The notes below the pieces were generated by a model. It was not told the origin of the DNA, made no database searches, and saw only the letters and a program-made list of their open reading frames with translations. A stretch of 64,000 nt of DNA. It comes from Pegoplata infirma. Taxonomy: Eukaryota > Arthropoda > Insecta > Diptera > Anthomyiidae. Positions 11,440-22,530 of this stretch are shown in pieces (within the stretch, counting starts at the first letter, position 1; each line of letters begins with the position of its first letter). The DNA is taken from assembly GCA_963921195.1 (NCBI GenBank), contig OY992540.1, forward strand, positions 194,216,692-194,280,691, given 5' to 3'. The position numbers and the translations under genes were made by a program.

Positions 11440-12530
11440 TGAAAAGGTTGGTTCTAAGGAGCTAAAAGGGGTTCAAAGATGTATTTTTGGTCCTTTTTTT
11501 ATTTTTACGAAAATAATGGTCCTAGAAACTGTAAAAATTGGTATTAAAAGCATTTTAAAACAATGACATTTTGGAAACTACGATTTAAAGGAGTGAAAAT
11601 GGGTACTTTGGTACTTTTTCCTTTCTTCGGAAATAATGGTCTTAGAAACCAGAAATTTGAAATGCGGATCTTAACCTAACGGAAAAACAAATTCTGAATA
11701 AGTACCTTTTAGATGTTCCGACTCCAAAGAGGGACGTAAAAAGTGTACTTTGGTAATTTTATATCGCATTTTATGTTAAAAAAAAGTTTTTAAAAAGTAC
11801 TTTTTATAAGTTCTGATTCAAAAATCAGAAATAACGGTCTTTGAAATAATGGTCTTTGAATTTTGAAATGTAGGATCCTTCAGCGAAATAAAATGTTTGA
11901 AAAGAGTAACTTTTGGAAATTTCAGTTTTAATGGGGTAAACAAATGTACTTTGGTACTTTTACAATCTCGTGAAATAATTATTTTAAAAACTTGAAATTT
12001 GAAATGTAAGGTTTTCATAAAATAAAAGAAGTACTTTTTGTAAATTCCGATTCTAAGGAGGCAAAAAGTGTACATTGTTGCATTTTTAAACTCTTGAAAT
12101 AATAGAAACTTTAAATTTAAAATTTGTTTATCCTAAAAAAAAAACATTTTAAGGAAAGTACTTTTTGAAAAAAAAAGAACTAAAATGGTGTGCTTTAGTA
12201 CTTTTTCTAACTAATAATTTTCTAAAAAATAATTTTTATAAAAACCTAAATGAAGAACCATTAAAAAAAACTTCTGCTAAAGGAACCTTTTGGAAATTCC
12301 GCTTTTAATGGGGTCGTCAAATGTAATTTTGGAAAAAACATTCTGACAAAAGTACTTTTTGGATGTTCCAATGTCAAAAGGGGAAAACAGGGTAAAAGAA
12401 GTTTACTTTGGTAATTTTTATATTTCTTGAAATAATGGTCCTAGAAATTTGAAATTTGTGATGTAGGTTTCTTTGGCGAAAAATCTTTTTAAAAAAATAC
12501 TTTAGGAAATACAAATTCTATGGGAACATA
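11440..12530. repeat. Degenerate ~115-bp tandem repeats, family 3
   Basis: Units contain AAATAATGGTC(C/T)TAGAAA, GAAATTTGAAATGTAGG and AGTACTTTTTGGAAATTCC in the same order about eight times. They match the non-satellite part of the Helitron-like repeats at 15687-17400 and 59942-62690. The open frame at 11818-12075 (minus) is a by-product of the repeat. Confidence 0.65.
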
Positions 12531-12655
12531 ATTAAATCGAATTCTAATTAATTCCATATTGTGGTAGACATTTTTCTGATTTCATAGGTTACGAAATAAA
12601 GTTTTTCATACAATTTTTTATATCATTCGGGGCAAATCGGGGATGTTTTAATTTT

Positions 12656-12993
12656 GCTGTTCAAATCGTTATAAACTGTTTTTTTGAAAGTCTTATTCCG
12701 ATCCCGAGATTGGGATCCCGAAAATTTTTCTTCAATACCTGAATCCCGGGATTTAGAAAAATTAATCCCTATTGAAATCCCTAGTTCATACACATTTGAG
12801 GACCGGATTGGGTGAAGACCCATCGCTGTTCAAATCATTATAAACTGTTTTTTTGAAAGTCTTATTCCGATCCCGAGATCGGGATCCCGAAATTTTTTTT
12901 TCAATACCTGAATCCCGGGATTTAAAAAAATTAATCAAGATTGATAGCCCTAGTTCATACACATTTGAGGACCGGATTGGGTGAAGACCCATC
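12656..12993. repeat. Two tandem copies of a 169-bp unit
   Basis: The unit beginning GCTGTTCAAATCGTTATAA at 12656 is repeated at 12825 with few changes. Each contains two short palindromes: GATCCCGAGATYGGGATC and CCCGGGATT. The two minus-strand frames across it are repeats of each other, not genes. Confidence 0.85.
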
Positions 12994-13034
12994 GGGTTTG
13001 GACCTGATAGATCCATACCCCGATAGGCCCAGAC

Positions 13035-13638
13035 TCACAAGGGAAGTCTCCCTAGTGTCACCCGCCGATCTTTATGGAATTGATTTTATTTTGTAGATCA
13101 GAAAAAATAAAAGGACACGTATTTTTTTTTTTAGCGGCCCAAATTCATATTTAGGGGGTAAAAAGGAGGGGGGAAGACAAGGCCATTTTTCAGTTTTTTT
13201 CGATTATCTCCTATATTATGCAAAGAAACCTAGTCATGTTACATACCAAATGAAAGGTCTTTGGAAAACCTATTTACGTGTGCTAAGAACGTGTGCAAAC
13301 ATGCACAACTTTTCGTCATATTGAGTAAAATACCAAATTTCTAGGACATTTTTGTTAATAAGTCGAAAAATATTAACTTCTTTGGCCCGTTGTTAGCACC
13401 ACGAGATAGGTATTTTTAATACCTTTAATCTGATACCACACATGCCTATATTAATTTTGTTTAAATAGGCGTAAATCGTAAAAAACTGAAAAAGGTCAAT
13501 TTCCCCCCATACAAATCGACCCCCCCTAAAAATGAGTTTGGGCCGCTAAAAATACGTGTCGAATTAATTTTCGTTCTTAACAACATATCCAAATTTCATG
13601 AAGATCGGAGGGTGACACCAGGGAGACTTCCCTTGTCA
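13035..13638. mobile_element. Element with ~45-bp terminal inverted repeats
   Basis: The left end, ACAAGGGAAGTCTCCCT followed by GTGTCACCCGCCGATCTT, returns inverted at the right end (AGGGTGACACCAGGGAGACT…CTTGT). Inner words are also complementary (GCGGCCCAAA with TTTGGGCCGC). A right-end remnant of the same family lies near 17408-17420. The interior has no coding frame. The target duplication was not resolved. Confidence 0.7.
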
Positions 13639-13639
13639 G

Positions 13640-14780
13640 TTTAATCGTCATGGTTTTTCTTTAAGTGATAAAGTTTAAGTAAAATTTTCACCGCAAAAAT
13701 CAGAGTAGGTACTAGGCTCTACGATTTTCACTTAAACTTTAAACGCCTCAAATCGCAATAAAACATTTAAAAATCAACAACTTTTGACAATTATACGAAA
13801 GAAACGATCATAACAAAACTGAAATGTCACTTTTTCATATCAATTTAAATTTTCTATTATAATAAAAATTATATATGACAATTTCCCTATAATTCCTCGC
13901 GTTGCCAAATTTTTTTTATATGGGGTTTGACAGTGTACTATGCTTTATCCTTAAATTTTAATACAAAGTAAAACCACGAAATAATATCAAAAAACACGGA
14001 ATTCCAAAGTGAATATATTCCCATAATGCGGTTTGAGGGTATACAAATTTAGTTGACTAGAAACCAACTAACATATTTTGGATGTAGGGTAAATCTTTGA
14101 CTTGATATGACTACTATGTAAACAAGGGTGGAGCAAATTTTATTTTTTTTAAATTTCACATTCGTCGGGGTCGTGAAAAATGCCTTTTAGGGTCAATATT
14201 AGATAGCGGTTCAGCGATTCATAAGTTATAAACGAAAATGTAACGACACCTAGAAAATTTTGATAAATTCAACATAACCTAAAAATACAAAATGTTTTAT
14301 TTTGGCTGCTGGTTGACTTATGTGAACAGAATTGAACACCGAATGGTATTTGAACAAGTACAAACATATTTAAAAAAAAATCATGGACTTTTTTCAATAA
14401 AAAATTTTATTCGCGGATTTTTTTTTCTCGAAAGTAATTTTGTTTCTTAATAAAGTTTTTTCGCAATAAACTTTTTTAAATTGTGGAGGGTTTTAATATT
14501 TAGCTTTTGTATTTGTTTTCACTTTGTTCGGAACTTTCGGATTTGAAGTCAAAAAAGGAACCCAAAGACATTGCCTTACAGATCCAATATTTTGTGTGTT
14601 TTAATATTAACCCTAAAAGGCAACTTTAACAACCGACGATTTTGAAATTCGAAAAAAAAACAAATTTTGTTCCATCCTAATTTTTATATAAATAAAATTG
14701 TAATAGTTGTAATTTTTTAAGAAATTTAACTACAATTAAATTTAACTACTGTCATTAAAAAAAATTAACTTTTAGGCTCG
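13640..14780. other. Intergenic sequence, no gene seen
   Basis: AT-rich sequence with a short family-1 repeat end near 14020-14060 (GGTTTGAGGGTATACAAA). No frame or terminal repeat is supported. It precedes the exon B promoter and could contain enhancers that cannot be recognised from sequence. Confidence 0.5.
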
Positions 14781-14796
14781 TATTAATGTTTTTTGG

Positions 14797-14830
14797 TCAG
14801 TTGAAATTTCAAAATTTAAAATAGAACATC
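14797..14830 (+). promoter_or_regulatory. Probable initiator of exon B
   Basis: TCAGTT at 14797-14802 matches the fly initiator. At +28 the sequence is ACATC, a 4-of-5 match to the DPE. The ~90 bp before the ATG share TACTGTCATTAAAA and CTCGTATTAAT with the region upstream of exon C (17700-17760), so the promoter was duplicated with the exon. No TATA box is seen. Confidence 0.45.
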
Positions 14831-14843
14831 GTTTTCAACTACA

Positions 14844-15402
14844 ATGTATTTAATGTACATAATTTTAGTAATAACTACAATATTCTTTTTAAGTTTTGTA
14901 AATTTTTTTCGACGTATTTTACGTACCTTGTATTTATCACAAAATTTTGTGGGTCCTAAGACGTGGCCAATTTTGGGAAATGCTTACTTATTCATTCGCG
15001 CCAAACCAGAAGATGTCTTTAATATACTTTTGAAAATCTTGCAAACATATGGTAAAACCGTCAAGTTTTGGTTTGGACCTCAATTAACTATTTTTACATG
15101 GGACTTTAAAGATTTGGAAATTGTTTTGGGAACCAATAAAGTATTGAACAAAGCTGAAGAATATATTTTTTTAAAGAATTGGTTATGTGAGGGCTTACTT
15201 GTAAGTAAACCATCAAAATGGATTAAACGTCGTAAAATTTTAACACCAGCTTTCCATTTTCAAATATTGGCACAATTTATAGAGGTATTTGAACGTAATT
15301 CAAGTGTTATTGTAAATAATTTTGATGAAGATGCTAAAAGTGCGAGTGGCATTATCGATATCGGTCATTGGATTAATTTGGCTACGCTGGATGTTATATG
15401 TG
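14844..15402 (+). CDS. Cytochrome P450 CYP4-family first exon B
   Basis: Encodes 186 residues plus one base. Residues 2-19 are the membrane anchor; a basic segment (RRILRT, 23-28) follows. The hinge is the unusual GPKTWP rather than a PPGP-type sequence. KTVKFWFGPQL lies at 71-81, and the helix-C motif is W126-I-K-R-R130 in KWIKRRKILTPAFHF. The usual WL(K/G)(E/T)GLL is WLCEGLL, a cysteine shared with exons C and E. The exon ends DVICG at a GTAAGT donor (15403-15408), phase 1. It aligns without gaps to exon C at roughly three-quarters identity, and both are 559 nt. Only the N-terminal third of a P450 is present, as in the sister exons. The frame is intact, suggesting it is under selection. Confidence 0.9.
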
Positions 15403-15686
15403 GTAAGTGGAGAAATTAAAAAATAATTTGTAGAAATACGACAACATTAAAGTGAGAGAAGGGGATTGGTAGAAATTGGCAATGGAAATAAAATAAATTT
15501 AATTTTTTAAAAAGTCCGGTCACGGTTTTTATTTATCAAATCGTATAAAAAATGCTCTGATCATTCTCTCAGAATCTCAAAGTCTGAGATTTTAGCTTTA
15601 GAAAAATTTCTGTAATAACTTTCTTTAGCACTGTGCCAGAAATTTGGGATCATCGATTATATCCTGAATAATCTATCTATCTTCTA
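15403..15686 (+). other. Presumed intron sequence after exon B
   Basis: No coding exon is visible. A two-unit remnant of the 34-bp minisatellite lies at about 15563-15611 (TCTCAGAATCTCAAAGTCTGAGA…TTAGAAAAAT). Confidence 0.5.
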
Positions 15687-17400
15687 TCTATATATATAAA
15701 AGAGTTGGGTGAGTGACTGACTGACTGACTGATTCATCATCGCCCAGCCCAAACTGCTAAAGCTAGAGACTTGAAATTTGGACTGTAGGTTCACCTCCCG
15801 GAATATAGATCCACTAAGGCTGGATTTTTGGCAATGTTGATTCTAAGGGGGTAAAAAGGGTAAAAACTGTACTTTTGGTACTTTTTATGTCTCCCGAAAT
15901 AATGGTCATAGAGACTTGAAATTTGGACTGTTATGTTCACCTCCCGGAATATTGATTCATTAAGACTGGATTTTTGCCAATGTTGATTCTAAGGGGGTAA
16001 AAAAGGTAAAAAACTGTACCTTTGGAATCTTTTATATTTCCTTAAATAATGGTCCTAGACATTAGAAATTTGGAATGTAGGTTCACCTCCCGGAAAAAAG
16101 ATTAACCAACGCTTGGTTTTTGCCATTATTGATTCTACTGGGTTAAAATGGGTAAAAATGTGTACTTTTGGTACTATTTTTTATTTACTGAAATAATGGT
16201 ACCTTTTATAAAAAGTACCTTTTATAAAAAGTACCTTTTATAAAAAGTACCTTTTATAAAAAGTACCTTTTATAAAAAGTACCTTTTATAAAAAGTACCT
16301 TTTATAAAAAGTACCTTTTATAAAAAGTACCTTTTATAAAAAGTACCTTTTATAAAAAGTACCTTTTATAAAACGTACCTTTTATAAAAAGTACCTTTTA
16401 CAAAAAGTACCTTTTATAAAAAGTACCTTTTATAAAGAGTATCTTTTATAAAAAGTATCTTTTATAAAAATATCTTTTGTAAAAAGAACCTTTTATAAAG
16501 AGTACCTTTTATAAATAGTACCTTTTATAAAAACTTTTATAAAAAGAACCTTTTATAAAAAGTACCTCTTACAAAATGCACCTTTTATAAAAAGTACCTT
16601 TTTTAAAAGAACCATTTATAAAGTATCTTTTATAAAAGGTACTTTTTATTAAAGTTACTTTTATAAAAATTAACTTTTATAAAAAGTACCTTTTATAAAA
16701 AATAACTTTTATAAAAAGTACCTTTTATAAAAAGTACCTTTTATAAAAAGTAACTTTTATAAAAAGTGCCTTTTATAAAAAGTGTCTTTTATAAAAAGTA
16801 CCTTATATAAAAAGTAACTTTTATAAAAAGTACCTTTTATAAAAAGTACTTTTTAAAAAAAGTACCTTTTATAAAAAGTACCTTTTATAAAAAGTACCTT
16901 TTATAAAAAGTACCTTTTATAAAAAGTATCTTTCATAAAAAGTATCTTTTATAAAAAGTACCTTTTATAAAAAGTACCTTTTATAAAAAGTACCTTTTAT
17001 AAAAAGTACCTTTTATAAAAAGTACCTTTTATAAAAAGTACCTTTTATAAAAAGTACCTTTTATAAAAAGTACCTTTTATAAAAAGTGCCTTTTATAAAA
17101 AGTACCTTTTATAAAGAGTACCTTTTATAAAAAGTACCTATTGATAAAAGTACAGAAAGTACACTTTTTGGTCCTTTTTTATTTCCTGAAATAATAATCA
17201 TAGAAACTTAAAATTTGAAATGGTTCGCCTCTTGGAAAATAAAGGGCTTAAAAGAGCTAAAAAAGTGTACTTATTTATTACCTGATATAATGGTCACAGA
17301 AACTTGAAATTTGAAATGTAAAATCCTTCTGTAAAAAAAAAAGATTGGGAAAAGTACTTTTTCAAAATTCCATTTCTTAACGGGGATAAAAAGTTTACTC
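15687..17400 (+). mobile_element. Helitron-like composite repeat (copy 1)
   Basis: The left end reads TCTATATATATAAAAGAG followed by a GACT run, and the body repeats a ~130-bp unit (ACCTCCCGGAATAT, GATTCTAAGGGGGTAAAAA, AATAATGGTCATAGAGACT). It encloses the 16-bp satellite at 16197-17145. The same structure lies inverted at 59942-62690. A TC start and absence of inverted ends fit a Helitron, but no Rep/helicase gene is present and a 3' hairpin with CTRR was not identified, so the class is tentative. Confidence 0.5.
16197..17145 (+). repeat. 16-bp minisatellite, ~58 units
   Basis: Near-perfect head-to-tail copies of ACCTTTTATAAAAAGT, with scattered single-base variants and a few shortened units in the middle (about 16440-16880). 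The outer units are the most uniform. The same unit forms the array at 60499-61640 in the opposite orientation. Confidence 0.95.
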
Positions 17401-17700
17401 TTTGTATAAGGGTTGAGATACTTCCCTTGTAAGTCCCAAACACACAATTCTTTTTTTGGGGTTTTGCTGAACTATTTTTTAGACTGTTGGCAGTTTCTGC
17501 CTGGAAAATTTTGAAATGTGTTGCGATTTAATCTTTCTTGAGCCCTTATAGAACCATTCCAATACTCTGCATATTTTGTTCCACTTAATTTTTTTAGATT
17601 CTAAAACTTTTTAGGGTTCATCCTGGTCATTTTATAACATTATAATAATGTTAATAAATACGATTTTATTAACAGTAATTTTTAAACACATTTAAATTAA
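17401..17700. other. Intergenic sequence upstream of exon C
   Basis: Contains a remnant end of the 13035-13638 family near 17408 (TACTTCCCTTGTAAG) and the word GTTGGCAGTTTCTGCCTGG near 17485, which also occurs in the inverted-repeat element upstream of exon A. No gene is visible. Confidence 0.4.
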
Positions 17701-17749
17701 ATTACTGTCATTAAAATTTAAAATTTAGACTCGTATTAATATTTTTTGT

Positions 17750-17783
17750 TTAGTCGAAATTTTTAAATTGAACTTAGAACAAC
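17750..17783 (+). promoter_or_regulatory. Probable initiator of exon C
   Basis: TTAGTC at 17750-17755 is a one-base variant of the initiator, in the same context as the exon B initiator. ACAAC starts at +28 (17779-17783), paralleling ACATC in B and ACACT in E. Conservation of spacing across the three related exons is the main support. Confidence 0.35.
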
Positions 17784-17806
17784 GTTCTGGACAGCAATTG
17801 AACACT

Positions 17807-18365
17807 ATGTATTTATTGTACATAATCTTGACAATTACTTCAATATTCTTAATAACTTTTGGAAAATTTTTTAAACGTATTCTACGTACCTTGTATCTAT
17901 CACAAAATTTTGCTGGTCCTAAGCCTTGGCCAATTTTGGGAAATGCATATTTATTAATTCGCGCCAAACCAGAAGATGTCTTTAGTATTATTTGGGAAAT
18001 CATGCAAACATATGGTAAAACGGTTAAGTTTTGGTTTGGACCACAACTTGGTATTTTTATGTGGGATTTTAAAGATATGGAAATTGTCTTGGGTACATCA
18101 AAACTGTTGGAAAAATCTACAGAGTATAATTGTTTAAAGAATTGGTTATGTGAGGGCCTATTATTAAGTGAACCATCAAAATGGATAAAACGTCGTAAAA
18201 TTTTAACACCGGCTTTTCATTTTAAAATATTAGAGCAATTTGTTGAAGTATTTGAGCGTAATACAGTTGTCATTGTTAAAAATTTACACAAGGAGGCGCA
18301 AAATGCATGCGACGCTATCGACATCGGTCATTGGATTAATTTGGCTACGCTGGATGTTATTTGTG
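17807..18365 (+). CDS. Cytochrome P450 CYP4-family first exon C
   Basis: Encodes 186 residues plus one base. The frame is open from an ATG at 17768, but the ATG at 17807 is preferred because the protein from there (MYLLYIIL…) aligns end to end with exons B and E. Features: anchor 2-19, basic KRILRT, hinge GPKPWP, KTVKFWFGPQL, WLCEGLL, and the helix-C motif W126-x3-R130 in KWIKRRKILTPAFHF. It ends DVICG with a phase-1 GTAAGT donor at 18366-18371. It is the closest relative of exon B and lies 2.4 kb from it, pointing to a recent tandem duplication together with the proximal promoter. No downstream P450 exon follows before exon D. Confidence 0.9.
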
Positions 18366-18383
18366 GTAAGTGAATAAATTACA

Positions 18384-18737
18384 CACTCAAAATAATAACT
18401 CTGTGAAATACTCTGTTAAATGACTGTTATCTCAATACAAAATTACATGTATTTTACTAAACTCTGTAAATTTACAGAGTTTTTTCTGTAAAATTTTGGT
18501 TGCATCAAATGCATTTTACAAATATATGTAAATTAACAGAGTTTTTCTTTGCTAAATGGTATTTTTTAACCAATATTTTACTAGAAACTCTGTAAATTAA
18601 CAGTTTTTTTTGTCAAAATAATTTTACAGAGTTTTATAGTAAAATTACCAAGAAATGTTGCTAGCTGGAAAAGTATAATGTACTCTGTTAAATTAGCAGA
18701 GTTTTTCTGTAATTTAACAGAGTAATTATTTTGGGTG
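18384..18737. mobile_element. MITE with CAC(T/C)CAAAATAAT ends
   Basis: The ends CACTCAAAATAATAACTCTG and CACCCAAAATAATTACTCTG (right end complemented) are inverted repeats. The interior repeats ACTCTGTAAATTTACAGAGT palindromes at least four times. Flanking CA dinucleotides may be the target duplication. It sits 19 bp after the exon C donor. Confidence 0.7.
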
Positions 18738-18740
18738 CAC

Positions 18741-19010
18741 TGTACAACACTATCGAACGTTTTGCCAAAATTACGGAAAAAGAAATACAGCCTTAGATGT
18801 AAAGAAAGCATTAGTTTTATATACCGATATGCTGCAAGAACAGGCCAAAGCTGGGAAATTTTAGGTGCCTCTAAAATAAAATTTCGATGTGATCTTTTAA
18901 AATGCCGACATATCAATTGTCGGAACAATTTAATTTTGAAAAAAATTTGAATTTGTTGGTCAATGTAATTGACAAAACTAAAAACAAAAATCAGTAGGTT
19001 ATATTGCTAA
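18741..19010 (+). pseudogene. Possible decayed coding fragment, unidentified
   Basis: Consecutive frames read YNTIERFAKITEKEIQP, then VKKALVLYTDMLQEQAKAGK, then QLSEQFNFEKNLNLLVNVID. Each has more protein-like composition than the surrounding AT-rich DNA, and they are joined only by frameshifts and stops. I do not recognise the family and the reading could be chance. It is not P450-like. Confidence 0.25.
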
Positions 19011-19079
19011 TTTTACAGATTTTTTTTTTATATTTTTTTAAGTTTAAATTAAGAAAAAACACGTGAGAGTGTTAAATTC

Positions 19080-19575
19080 GAATCTTTTATACCCTCCAAA
19101 ATGTAAAAAAAATAAAAAAAAAATTTCATGAGCGTTTGTTTTGGGGGGGGGGGTTATGGGGGTCAGTGGGGGACGTTGAGAGCACCTTCCCATCCCGATA
19201 AATATAACAAATGTTTTATTTACGTAACAAAAAATACAAAAAAACATGTAAAAAAAGTGTATTTTTCAGAGGTTGGTTCAGTTCTTCAAGGGGGAACTTT
19301 TTTCCCCCTCAGACGATTTTGCCCATTTACGAACTTAACCTGTCTAGGACCATAAGACATCTTCATGCCAAATTGCAGAAGGCTAGCTCTTTTATTTTGG
19401 ACTGCATCGTGCCATCTACAGACAGACGGACGGACATTCACAGAATGTCTTAGAATCGATCATGTATCAATAATATATATACTTTATGGGGTCCCCGACC
19501 GATATTTCGATGCGTTACAAACGGAATGACAAAGTGAGTATACCCCCATACTGTGGTTGGAGGGCATAAAAACTA
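19080..19575 (+). repeat. Dispersed fly repeat, family 1 (copy 2)
   Basis: Runs from TTTTATACCCTCCAAAATG to TGTGGTTGGAGGGCATAAAA and includes CAGACAGACGGACGGACATT, a TATATATACTTTATGGGGTC stretch and ACGGAATGACAAAGTGAGTA. The same words occur inverted at 26763-27430. Overlapping short frames are shadows of the repeat. Confidence 0.75.
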
Positions 19576-19989
19576 TTAAAGTTTTCAGGAAAACAAATTT
19601 TCTTAAAAAAAATATTTCCAGAAAATTTTTTAACAGATTTCTCTGCTGATTTCACCTAGACAATCATGACAGATTTTCAGCAAACCGTGTTTGCTAAAAT
19701 CAGCCGATTTCTCATAAGGCTCATAATGGGTGTATTATCAACAGATTTTTCTGGATAGAGCTTTAAAAAAAAATCGATAAACTCGAAAAATTTTCAAAAA
19801 AATAAGAAAAAAAGATATTATTGAAAAAATCAGTAGACATCTTTTTTATATATACAGACCAATTCACACACATGGAAACCATATCCTTCTTCTATCCAAA
19901 ATAGTTAAAATATATAACAAGGTTTAGTGAAAAAAGTTCCAAAAAACCGTTTTTTGGCAATCACTTTAACATTTGAGGGCGTCTGGCAA
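19576..19989. other. Sequence without recognisable features
   Basis: AT-rich, with several ACAGATTT(T/C)TC words in both orientations. No element end or coding frame is supported. Confidence 0.4.
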
Positions 19990-20800
19990 ATATATAAGTT
20001 TGTCATTCCGTTTGTAACACCTCGAAATATTAGTCTAAGATCCCATAAAGTATGTATATTCATGATCCTCGATAGATTTTAAGACGATCTAGCAATGTCC
20101 GTCCGTCTGTCCGTCTGTCTGTTAAAAACACGCTAACTTTTGAAAGACTTTACAGAGGCTCCTGAAGTTTAGCATATATGTTGGGCATTTACCTGGTCAG
20201 GTTGGTATTGAAAATCAGCGAAATCGGTCCAATGATTCAAAAGTTATGAGCAAAAGACTTAATTTTGGTAAGGCTTTTTTGTAAATTTACGAGATATTTG
20301 AATTTACGCTAACTCTCCAAGGGCAATTCTGAGGATGCTGAAGTTTCAAATATATATTTTTTGTTCCCCTGGCCTGGTTCGTATTCAGTCAAATCGGTCC
20401 AGTGTTTCAAATGTTATAAGCAAAACCGTGAATTTTAGATTAGTTTTACCTAAAATTCACGTGTTGAAAACCCGTTAAACATGTTTTAAAAAACATTCAT
20501 AAACCACACAAATATTTTACAACGTATTTTTTTCACTCAAAAATATTTGTATACTAAAAAAAAAATACGCTCGAAAAAAATTTTACACTCAAAAAAAAAA
20601 ATTTACACTCAAAAAAAAATTTAGTTATTAATTTTTTTTTAAAAAAATACTTACAAAAAAAGTTTTTTTACATAAAATATAATATTATTAACCAAAAATG
20701 TTATTTTTTTCACGTTCGAAAATTTACTATCACTTAAAAAGGGCATTGTGGAGGGTATTCATAGATTCGGCTTTTCTACTTGTTTTTTTTTTTTTCTACT
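19990..20800 (-). repeat. Dispersed fly repeat, family 1 (copy 3)
   Basis: Begins with TTTGTCATTCCGTTTGTAAC, the complement of the end of copy 2. It continues through GTCCGTCCGTCTGTCCGTC and AACACGCTAACTTTTGAAAG to GGAGGGTATTCATAGATTCGG near 20780. Its second half matches 8440-8983. Confidence 0.7.
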
Positions 20801-21700
20801 TCCTATTTGACAAAAATTCCTAGCAAGCTTTTTACCAATAATTTTGTAACTTAACAAGGTTTTTACCAATAAAATTGTAAATTTACAAATTTTTTGACAC
20901 CATAAAATTTACAAGGATATTTCGTAACTTTACTAGATTTTTTGCTGCCTCCTTTTTTACGAGAATTTTGTAATTTTACAAGCTTTTTACCAATAAAATT
21001 GACAATTTACAGTTTTTTGGCGCAATTAAAATTACAAGGAATTCTCGTGAATTGACTAGATTTTTTTGTAAAATTATCTTGGAAATTTGTAAAATTACAA
21101 CAAAAAAATTGTAAAATTACAAAAAAAATTAAATTGCAATCCAAATTTGTTTGTTAAAAAACAAGGAAAACTGTCCAATATTGCTAAAATGGGATTACGA
21201 GACTTTTCCTAGTAATTTGACAAAGGTTATTTTGAGTGTACACTTTCCGAGTTCAAAATTTTGTCAATTTTTTTTTAAACATTTTTCAATAAAAAAAAAT
21301 TTTCCGGGACTTTTTTTAAAAAAATAGAAAATTTACAAAAAAAATGTTTTTTTTTTTGTTAAACAACTCGTATAACATAATTTTTGTAAAATAACAGTTT
21401 TTTTTTGGAAATCAATTAGAATCCTCGTAATAAAAACTTTGTTGTAAAATTACATTTTTTTTTTGTAAAATAACCTCTCAAAATTGTATAATACAATTAC
21501 GAAAATAAATTTGTAAAATTACCAATAAAACTGTAGTTCTCGTTTGAGCAAAGTGCAAGATTTTTTGTTAAAAAACAAGGAAAATTGTTAAATATTGGTA
21601 GAACGGGATTACAAGGTGTTTTACCAGACGTTTTAACAGTTTTTTTTGAATGTCTGTATAATATAAAAATAATCTACTAAAAATATGTTCAAAAATATTT
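20801..21700. repeat. Degenerate array of TTGTAAAATTACAA-type palindromes
   Basis: The words TTTGTAATTTTACAAG, CCAATAAAATTGTAAATTTAC and their complements recur at irregular spacing. A related block lies at 22490-22530 and 23350-23830, split by family-2 repeat 22531-23350. Probably the remains of one or more MITEs with CACTCAAAA-type ends (GAGTGTACAC near 21235). Confidence 0.45.
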
Positions 21701-21802
21701 TGAAATTCAACAGAATCAGTAAAAATGCAGTAAAATTTCTATTATTTTGATATTTAGTGATATAATTCTCGTCCGCTTTTTACCTTAATGTACGTTTAAA
21801 TA

Positions 21803-22083
21803 CCCAGTTGGCAAAATAAAAGCACACCTGACATACTGCTGACTCTCCCTTTATGAAATCGCTGACATCTTCATACAATTTTTCAAAATGTCATCAATGA
21901 CATGTCAGTAGTTAGTCAGCAGTGTCCACCACTATCGGTGGCCACTAACAATTCGTTTAAACAACCGCTGACCAACTGCTGACATGTCATTGATGACATT
22001 TTGAAAAATTGTATGAAGATGTTAGCAATTTTATAAAGGGAGAGTCAGCAGTATGTCAGGTGTGATTTTTTTTGCCGACTGGG
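21803..22083. mobile_element. Palindromic MITE with TA target site
   Basis: Terminal repeats of ~120 bp starting CCCAGTTGGCAAAA are nearly perfect complements (CCCAGTCGGCAAAA at the other end). They share CACACCTGACATACTGCTGA and its complement. The element is flanked by TA at 21801-21802 and 22084-22085. Such long arms with TA duplication fit a mariner-type or similar MITE. Confidence 0.85.
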
Positions 22084-22530
22084 TAGCTGATTTTAATCTT
22101 GCACACCTACAGTGACAATCGAAGAGTGCTGACGAAGGAAGAGTGGCTTCTTCCGAAAGCTGTCGACATCTCCACTTAGCCTGTGTTGTCATTTATTTTT
22201 TTCAGATTTTCTCATTGTACAACAAAAATAATTATTTCTCAGAAATAATTAATATGGACTCAAACCGAAATAAATAAAACTTTAGTAAAAATATCAATTT
22301 TAGCAGAAAAATCGGCTGAAAGTTTGCTAAATCAAATTGAAAGTCGTTTAACAGATTTTTTGACAAAAATTTTCTTTTGTGTGAACCTCAAAATTGCTCT
22401 TTTTTCGATAAAACCACCAAGTTGTTCCTTTTTTTTTTTTTTGCTAGGGAACCCTGTTGTCGTGTCTCTGTAGTTATTGACAGTGCATTCAAAAAAAAAA
22501 ACTTAAAATTACAAGGAAAGTTTGTAACCT
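22084..22530. other. Sequence without a supported gene
   Basis: AT-rich sequence leading into the family-2 repeat. The frame at 22377-22580 has no recognisable similarity and is rich in phenylalanine and lysine, as expected for A/T runs. Confidence 0.4.

Noticed and set aside
12623..13016. Two similar minus-strand frames suggesting a gene family
   Set aside because: They are translations of a 169-bp tandem duplication without other coding signs.
16197..17145. CRISPR-like array
   Set aside because: The 16-bp units are contiguous with no spacers, and the context is a eukaryotic repeat element. It is a minisatellite.
15687..17400. Confident Helitron assignment
   Set aside because: The end resembles a Helitron 5' terminus, but no 3' hairpin plus CTRR and no Rep/helicase sequence could be shown, so only 'Helitron-like' is claimed.
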